DNA from: Clostridiales bacterium UBA8153
GTDB lineage: Bacteria; Bacillota; Sulfobacillia; UBA8153
Length of the DNA stretch: 10,461 bases
Direction: 5' to 3'
Assembly (NCBI GenBank): GCA_003449495.1
Contig: DMHJ01000197.1
Coordinates: forward strand, 1-10,461
This document shows, piece after piece, positions 6,719-10,461 of the stretch. The notes under the pieces were generated by a model. That model was not told the DNA's origin, made no database searches, and saw only the letters and a list, made by a program, of their open reading frames with translations. The stretch's first letter is position 1; every line of letters starts with the position of its first letter. The translations under genes and the position numbers were made by a program.

Positions 6719-7300
6719 TTGCGTATGGACGCCATGCAGGCCATCTGGGAACGCAGGAGCATACGGAAGTTCGCGGACCGCCCACTAGCCCGGGAGTTGA
6801 TCGAAACGGTGTTGGAAGCGGCCATCCGGGCACCTTCCGGTAAGAACGCGCAACCCTGGCGCTTCGTGGTCCTCCAAGGCAAGGAGAAAGACCGGCTGGT
6901 GGATATACTCGAGGCAGGGGTCAACGCTCTCCAAGCCAAAGGCCTGGCCACCGGCAGCGCCCTACCCACGGCGCACATCATGCGCCAGGCGCCCGTGGCC
7001 ATACTGGTATACAATCCCCGGCAGCAGGCCGGGGGGGATCGTAACGGCACTAACCGGTACATGCACCTGGTGGACACCCAGTCCATCGGTGCCGCCGTCC
7101 AGAACCTCCTGTTGGCCGCCACCGGCCTGGGACTGGGGAGCCTGTGGATCTGCGATGTGTTCTACGCCGATGACGCCATCGGCGCGCGTTGGGGAAGGCA
7201 GGACGAACTAGTCTGCGCCGTATCTTTGGGGTACCCTGCGGAAACCCCCCAGGCCCGGCCGCGGAAACCGGTAGCTGACATCACCACCTGGCTGGAGTAG
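6719..7300 (+). CDS. Nitroreductase family protein (FMN-dependent oxidoreductase)
   Basis: The 193-residue product is a small single-domain nitroreductase. Family features: ERRSIRKF near residues 11-18, the N-terminal FMN-phosphate binding arginines; APSGKNAQPWRF near 38-49, the FMN-contact loop; a helix IGAAVQNLLLAATGLGLGSLW in the middle; and a C-terminal LGYPAETP motif before a short tail. Such enzymes bind FMN as dimers and use NAD(P)H to reduce nitro compounds, quinones or other substrates; the substrate cannot be told from sequence. It looks cytoplasmic, with no cysteine-rich ferredoxin domain. The gene stands alone on the plus strand, just downstream of the decayed permease on the other strand, and faces the M28 gene. 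No clear promoter was seen in the 58 bases before it that are free of the relic. Confidence 0.93.
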   Translation: MRMDAMQAIWERRSIRKFADRPLARELIETVLEAAIRAPSGKNAQPWRFVVLQGKEKDRLVDILEAGVNALQAKGLATGSALPTAHIMRQAPVAILVYNPRQQAGGDRNGTNRYMHLVDTQSIGAAVQNLLLAATGLGLGSLWICDVFYADDAIGARWGRQDELVCAVSLGYPAETPQARPRKPVADITTWLE

Positions 7301-7312
7301 CTGGAAAGCGCA

Positions 7313-7348
7313 ACCCCGGGGTCTGGACTGAAGGCCAATCCCCGGGGT
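7313..7348. terminator. Bidirectional hairpin between convergent nitroreductase and M28 genes
   Basis: A 9-bp perfect inverted repeat (ACCCCGGGG / CCCCGGGGT) with an 18-base loop lies in the 66-base gap between two convergent stop codons. The location strongly suggests a shared terminator, although neither side has a long T-run. Each arm contains the palindrome CCCCGGGG, so alternative pairings are possible. Confidence 0.6.
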
Positions 7349-7366
7349 AACTTCCCGGCCAGACGG

Positions 7367-8740
7367 TCACCTATCGGCCAAAGACCCTCCGTACTTGAGA
7401 CTGTCGTAGAGCCCGGCGTCGCGGATGATCTGGATGATCTCTTCGGTAGTCTTGCGACGGGCGGGCCAGTTCTCCCAGTTGGCGACCCGGGCCATCAGCC
7501 GGGCCACCAGGGTGCTGTCCATGCGCAGGTCGTGAGGGGACGCCTTGTCCAGGGTATCGGCGCTGGTGTGCCCCCAGTTCCTTCCCGTCCGCACCTCCCC
7601 CACGTAACCCAGGTCGGCACTGGGCACCCCGTGGTATGAGAAGGGATACATGTCCGAGTGCATGCCGAACACGGTGTCCACCACCAGGGGCCAGCGCATG
7701 TGGGCCCCGATGGCCTTGAACACCGGCAGAAGCTCCGGCCAGGCCTGCAACATGACGCCCCGCTCACCGCCACGGCCGGCGCCGTCCAGGTTGAGCATGA
7801 AGTCGATGTGGTCCAGCTCGGAGGCGTGAGCGCCGACGTAGCGCCTGCTCCCGATGAGTCCGATCTCTTCAACGGCAAAGCAAATGAGGCGGACGGTACG
7901 CGCCAGTTTCCCCCGATGCTGCGCCAGCAGGCGGCCAGCTTCCAGGGTCACGGCAGCCCCGGAGGCGTCGTCCAAAGAACCCGGCGCGATGTCGTGGCCG
8001 TCAAAGTGGGCGCCGATGATCACCACCCGGTCCGGGCGGGTGCTTCCCGGGATCTCCCCCACCACGTTCCACGAGGGCAGCTCCTTCACCTTATTCTCCA
8101 GGGCCATCCGCACCCGGCCCCGGCCACCGGGGCCTTGCCGGGCCAGGCGGATCAGTGCCATCCCGTGCTCCCGGGAGATGCCCACGGCCGGTATGGGGGC
8201 ACCCACCGGCATGCCGCCGGTTTCGGGCAAAAAGCCACCTTGATCCCGCATCCAGATGAAGCCGGTGGCTCCGGCCGCCACCGCCCGCCCGTACTTCTCC
8301 AGGCGATGAATGCCCCGCCTGATCCAAGTCGGCGATTTGGCATCCACGATCACGATCTTGCCGGCAATATCCGCCGCCTGCGATTCCCACTCCGCCGGCG
8401 TGCCCAGCCCTACGTAATGCAGGGTCCCTTCTACTTCATAGGTGCCGGTATGGGGCAGTCCGATGACCGGGAATTCCCGGCGTACCGGGCAGGTGCACTC
8501 TAACGAGGCACTGCCCCGGATCCACCCGGTATACGTGAACTCCTCCTGGTGGACGTGCTCCAGCCCAAACTCCTGCATCTTGGCCATCAGGTAGGCCACG
8601 GCGCGCCGCTCGCTTTCCGTACCCCCGAACCTGCTCCCCAGCTCTGAGAGCTCTTCCACTACGCGGTACGGTTCCTCAGATAGCAGTCCGTCGGCCAACA
8701 TCGTCCGGTCCATGCTACGGAGCAGATCTTGGTCGAACAA
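7367..8740 (-). CDS. M28 family zinc peptidase with PA-like insert
   Basis: The 457-residue product is an M28 (aminopeptidase Y/glutamate carboxypeptidase-like) metallopeptidase. The di-zinc site is complete: GAHFDGHD gives His245 and catalytic Asp247; SLDDASG gives bridging Asp257; AVEEIGL gives general base Glu291 and ligand Glu292; LNLDGAG gives Asp319; and WGHTSADTLDK gives His391. Residues of about 85-230 form a PA-like insert, seen in GTLHYVGLGTPAEW and GKIVIVDA. No signal peptide or membrane segment is visible, which is notable because many M28 enzymes are secreted. Proposed start: TTG with GGGGGAG close upstream; an ATG at codon 10 is the alternative. It follows the PlsY-like gene by 24 bases and is probably cotranscribed. 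Expected activity is removal of N-terminal residues or cleavage of dipeptides; specificity is unknown. Confidence 0.93.
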   Translation of the reverse strand: MFDQDLLRSMDRTMLADGLLSEEPYRVVEELSELGSRFGGTESERRAVAYLMAKMQEFGLEHVHQEEFTYTGWIRGSASLECTCPVRREFPVIGLPHTGTYEVEGTLHYVGLGTPAEWESQAADIAGKIVIVDAKSPTWIRRGIHRLEKYGRAVAAGATGFIWMRDQGGFLPETGGMPVGAPIPAVGISREHGMALIRLARQGPGGRGRVRMALENKVKELPSWNVVGEIPGSTRPDRVVIIGAHFDGHDIAPGSLDDASGAAVTLEAGRLLAQHRGKLARTVRLICFAVEEIGLIGSRRYVGAHASELDHIDFMLNLDGAGRGGERGVMLQAWPELLPVFKAIGAHMRWPLVVDTVFGMHSDMYPFSYHGVPSADLGYVGEVRTGRNWGHTSADTLDKASPHDLRMDSTLVARLMARVANWENWPARRKTTEEIIQIIRDAGLYDSLKYGGSLADR

Positions 8741-8764
8741 TTTCTCTCCCCCATTTCTACCCCA

Positions 8765-9409
8765 TCATCCCGATCGGGTCTTGAGCATCTGCACTCCCCG
8801 CAGCCCGATGAGAACCCCACTGGCCAGGGCGACCTGGGTGGCCACCACGTCCTGCTGCAGATGGGCCAAGGCCAGGAAGAAAGGAATGCCCGCCGCCGCT
8901 CCGGCCGGGAGGGCGGCGATCTTGAACACGCGGCGGAGCTGGCCGAGGCGGTACGCCAGAGCCACCAGCACCGTCACCCCCAGGGCCCACCCCAAGCGGC
9001 CCGGAGCTAAGACCAGAAGCACTCCGGCGAGCGGGCCGAGACCGCCCCCACCCCGGAAACCGAACCACACCGGCCAGTTGTGACCGGCCACCACGGCGGA
9101 GCAACCGGCCACCAGGTACCCGCCGGAAAGCCCCCACCCCTGGGCCAGGGCGACGGCCACGGCGCCTTTGGCCACGTCCAAGGCGGCCACGGTAATGCCC
9201 ACGGCCGGCCCGTACTGGCGCCAGCTGCCGGAACCCCCGGGGTTGTCCCGCTGCCGCAGATCTTCCCGGTACCGCACCCGGCCGATGACCAAGCCGAATA
9301 CCACCGAGCCCAGGGCGTAACAAAAGGTGATTGCCAGTAGCGCCAAAACCAAGCGCCCGGCGCGATGACCGTGGGAAAACCGGCATGAGCCGGACGGCCG
9401 GGCTTTCAC
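8765..9409 (-). CDS. Divergent PlsY-like (glycerol-3-phosphate acyltransferase family) membrane protein
   Basis: The product, about 214 residues, is an integral membrane protein with several hydrophobic helices and the PlsY layout: YALGSVVFGL at 31-40, then RDNPGGSGSWRQYG at 54-67, LDVAKGAVAV at 77-86, and GHNWPVWFGFRGGGGLG at 109-125. PlsY transfers acyl from acyl-phosphate to glycerol-3-phosphate, the first step of phospholipid synthesis. Key residues differ: the usual GSGN-I-G-xTN becomes GSGSWRQYG, the Lys of GGKG is Gly, and the C-terminal Glu motif is not evident. It may be a paralogue with altered or lost activity, so I give no gene symbol. The start is uncertain: a GTG at 9407-9409 overlaps a GGGGAGTGA Shine-Dalgarno, and a TTG at codon 20 would still keep the first helix. 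It is first in a probable operon with the M28 gene. Confidence 0.8.
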   Translation of the reverse strand: MKARPSGSCRFSHGHRAGRLVLALLAITFCYALGSVVFGLVIGRVRYREDLRQRDNPGGSGSWRQYGPAVGITVAALDVAKGAVAVALAQGWGLSGGYLVAGCSAVVAGHNWPVWFGFRGGGGLGPLAGVLLVLAPGRLGWALGVTVLVALAYRLGQLRRVFKIAALPAGAAAGIPFFLALAHLQQDVVATQVALASGVLIGLRGVQMLKTRSG

Positions 9410-9638
9410 TCCCCTCGACTATGCCTTCGGCCGGCAGAAGACCGCGGCGGCATCCGCCACCGCCCTGCCCGGTCATAGATTCCACAGGGGAAGACCGGGT
9501 CCTTCCCCACGCCCGTACCGGGAAGGCCGCGGAGCCCGGCTCCAGGCCCACCCGCGTTTCACCGGCCGGGTCGTTCCCGCCACCCGTCCGCCCCCTGGTG
9601 AGCGGCCACCGGCTGATGACGGAAGCCGCCAGGACAGC

Positions 9639-9667
9639 TACTTCACCATCCGGTTGGCTGCTATACT
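9639..9667 (+). promoter_or_regulatory. Candidate promoter for the VOC gene
   Basis: TATACT at 9662-9667 matches five of six bases of a sigma-70/A -10 element and lies about 46 bases before the ATG. The -35 is weak: TACTTC at 9639-9644 with a 17-base spacer, or TTCACC at 9642-9647 with a short 14-base spacer. Confidence 0.35.
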
Positions 9668-9697
9668 GGGGAGTGGAACCAGTTCACCGCCACCTGC

Positions 9698-9704
9698 AAG
9701 GAGG
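9698..9704 (+). promoter_or_regulatory. Shine-Dalgarno of the VOC gene
   Basis: AAGGAGG lies 8 bases before the ATG at 9713, an ideal arrangement that fixes the start. Confidence 0.75.
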
Positions 9705-9712
9705 ATCGGTCT

Positions 9713-10096
9713 ATGGACAACGCCGGCATCTTTAAGCATCTGGAGACGGTGATCATCCGGGTCAGGGATCTGGACCGGGCGCGCGAGTGGTACCGGGAAA
9801 AGCTCGGCCTCTCCCAGCTATACGCGTTGGAGGTACCCGACCGCCTGGCGGTACTGGATGCCGGGCGGCACCTCAGCCTTACCCTTTGGGAACTCAAGCC
9901 GGGAGAAGCTCCGGTCACCGGCGGGCCTCTGGCCACCTATCCCACTTTCAGCGTAGAGGACATTCATGCCGCCCACCGGCTCCTCACCCAGCGGGGAGTG
10001 AGGACGACTGCAGTGGAAAGGGGCGAGGGCGTGCTCTGGTTCCTTTTGTACGATCCGGATGGCAATGTCATCGAGGCCTGCCAGCCACGCAGCTGA
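9713..10096 (+). CDS. VOC (glyoxalase/bleomycin resistance/dioxygenase) fold protein
   Basis: The 127-residue product has two beta-alpha-beta-beta-beta units typical of VOC proteins: RVRDLDRAREWYREKLGL at about 16-33, and a second unit beginning YPTFSVEDIHAAHRLL with the closing motif YDPDGNVIEACQ near the C-terminus. In metal-dependent VOC enzymes the strand before each DLDRA-like motif carries a His. By my alignment those positions are Thr and Tyr here, while the Glu residues in LTLWEL and NVIEA remain. Metal binding is therefore doubtful, and a binding or resistance role is as plausible as catalysis. The ATG start is fixed by AAGGAGG, 8 bases upstream. The gene appears monocistronic with its own promoter and is divergent from the PlsY-like gene. 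No substrate can be assigned. Confidence 0.9.
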   Translation: MDNAGIFKHLETVIIRVRDLDRAREWYREKLGLSQLYALEVPDRLAVLDAGRHLSLTLWELKPGEAPVTGGPLATYPTFSVEDIHAAHRLLTQRGVRTTAVERGEGVLWFLLYDPDGNVIEACQPRS

Positions 10097-10112
10097 GCCC
10101 GGTGCAGGGGAA

Positions 10113-10132
10113 GGCCCGGGAACACCCGGACC
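10113..10132 (+). terminator. Short hairpin after the VOC gene, possible terminator
   Basis: CCGGG-AACA-CCCGG, extended by GG/CC across one mismatch, lies 16 bases beyond the VOC stop. No T-run follows, so support is weak. Confidence 0.3.
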
Positions 10133-10297
10133 GGCCGCGCGGCGGCTGGCGGTTGCTCGTGTTGTCACTTCGACCCACCGCCTCCTCACCGCACCTCCCA
10201 GAGTGGGCGGTGTGCAGGAACGCCCGTCCCCCGGCACGAACTGTGGCTGTGGCGGCTGAGAAGCGGGATTGCGGAGCCGGCCGGAGGGCGGATAACC

Positions 10298-10314
10298 ACC
10301 TGATCAGGTACCTG
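10298..10314. repeat. Overlapping palindromes, possible operator
   Basis: ACCTGATCAGGT (10298-10309) is a 12-bp perfect palindrome and CAGGTACCTG (10305-10314) a 10-bp one, so three ACCTG/CAGGT half-sites lie within 17 bases. That arrangement suits a dimeric regulator, but no gene start is visible nearby to be controlled. Confidence 0.3.
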
Positions 10315-10461
10315 TCGGCGCGGCGAGAGTGGGGACGGATGACGGGGGCGCGGGAGTCTCTGGGGTACGGCCTACCATGACCCGGCATCGGAGGCCCTCC
10401 TGCCGCCCCCGCTGCATGCCGGCAGGTGCCGGGGCCGGCCGGTACGGAGGCGAGCACCGGG

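Larger units (their letters stand above)
9410..9712. other. Divergent intergenic region between the PlsY-like and VOC genes
   Basis: I see no gene here. There is a hairpin at 9487-9508 (GGGGAAGAC, loop CGG, GTC-C-TTCCCC with one bulged C), which would lie in the leader of the PlsY-like mRNA. The plus strand holds a candidate promoter for the VOC gene near 9642-9667. No convincing promoter was found for the PlsY-like gene. Open frames here are arginine/proline-rich and look spurious. Confidence 0.45.
10097..10461. other. Gene-free end of the window with short palindromes
   Basis: I find no supportable gene in these 365 bases; open frames are low-complexity and GC-driven. Structure seen: a 7-bp inverted repeat CACCGCC at 10176-10182 with GGCGGTG at 10206-10212; overlapping palindromes at 10298-10314; and a 7-bp inverted repeat CCTGCCG at 10399-10405 with CGGCAGG at 10420-10426. 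The region may include the leader of a gene beyond the window. Confidence 0.4.

Noticed and set aside
6247..7122. A 291-codon minus-strand frame spanning the nitroreductase gene and the relics.
   Set aside because: The upstream part is only the antisense of the nitroreductase gene; only the lower part carries real homology, and that belongs to decayed KdgT and DUF1537 fragments.
9787..10380. A plus-strand open frame overlapping and running past the VOC gene.
   Set aside because: It is out of frame with the VOC protein, biased in composition and without a Shine-Dalgarno; the VOC frame has an ideal one.
1..10461. Searched by eye for tRNA or rRNA genes, CRISPR-like regularly spaced repeats, insertion-sequence ends and transposase genes.
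   Set aside because: None were seen. The inverted repeats present are single hairpins near gene ends, with no flanking duplications or transposase homology.

Overview
The window is GC-rich, with eight intact protein-coding genes and at least four broken ones. Shine-Dalgarno sequences are strong. By my reading only two of the eight intact genes start with ATG; three start with TTG and three with GTG. Together with the gene types (TldD/TldE pair, type I asparaginase, M24 and M28 peptidases, relics of a KdgT/DUF1537/PdxA acid-sugar operon) this suggests a high-GC, possibly thermophilic or anaerobic member of the Bacillota. That placement is an inference from style and content; no rRNA or tRNA gene is visible to fix it.

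Layout. Bases 1-328 hold no intact gene, but they carry a minus-strand relic of an SMC/RecF-like ATPase. An L-asparaginase gene follows on the minus strand (329-1315). After a gap of 363 bases with hairpins comes a two-gene minus-strand operon, tldD (2977-4356) then tldE/pmbA (1679-2974), separated by only 2 bases. A divergent intergenic region of 292 bases leads to an M24 (Xaa-Pro peptidase-like) gene on the plus strand (4649-5845). Bases 5977-6660 are a graveyard: on the minus strand, in order, lie compressed and frameshifted pieces of a 2-keto-3-deoxygluconate-type permease (KdgT), a DUF1537 four-carbon acid sugar kinase and a PdxA-family dehydrogenase. A nitroreductase gene (6719-7300, plus) and an M28 peptidase gene (7367-8740, minus) converge on a shared hairpin. 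Upstream of the M28 gene and probably in the same operon is a divergent PlsY-like acyltransferase gene (8765-9409, minus). A VOC/glyoxalase-fold gene (9713-10096, plus) follows; the last 365 bases show no gene.

How the genes fit together. Five of the eight intact genes are peptidase- or amidohydrolase-type proteins acting on peptides or amino acids: asparaginase, the TldD/TldE pair, M24 and M28. They lie in several transcription units, so this is a neighbourhood rather than one operon. A role in peptide breakdown or scavenging is the simplest reading. I looked for a RiPP-like precursor peptide beside tldD/tldE and did not see a convincing one. The most unusual points are the compressed acid-sugar operon relic, the M24 protein with three of five metal ligands changed, and the PlsY-like protein lacking key conserved residues. 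I do not see a clear new defence, mobile or CRISPR system.
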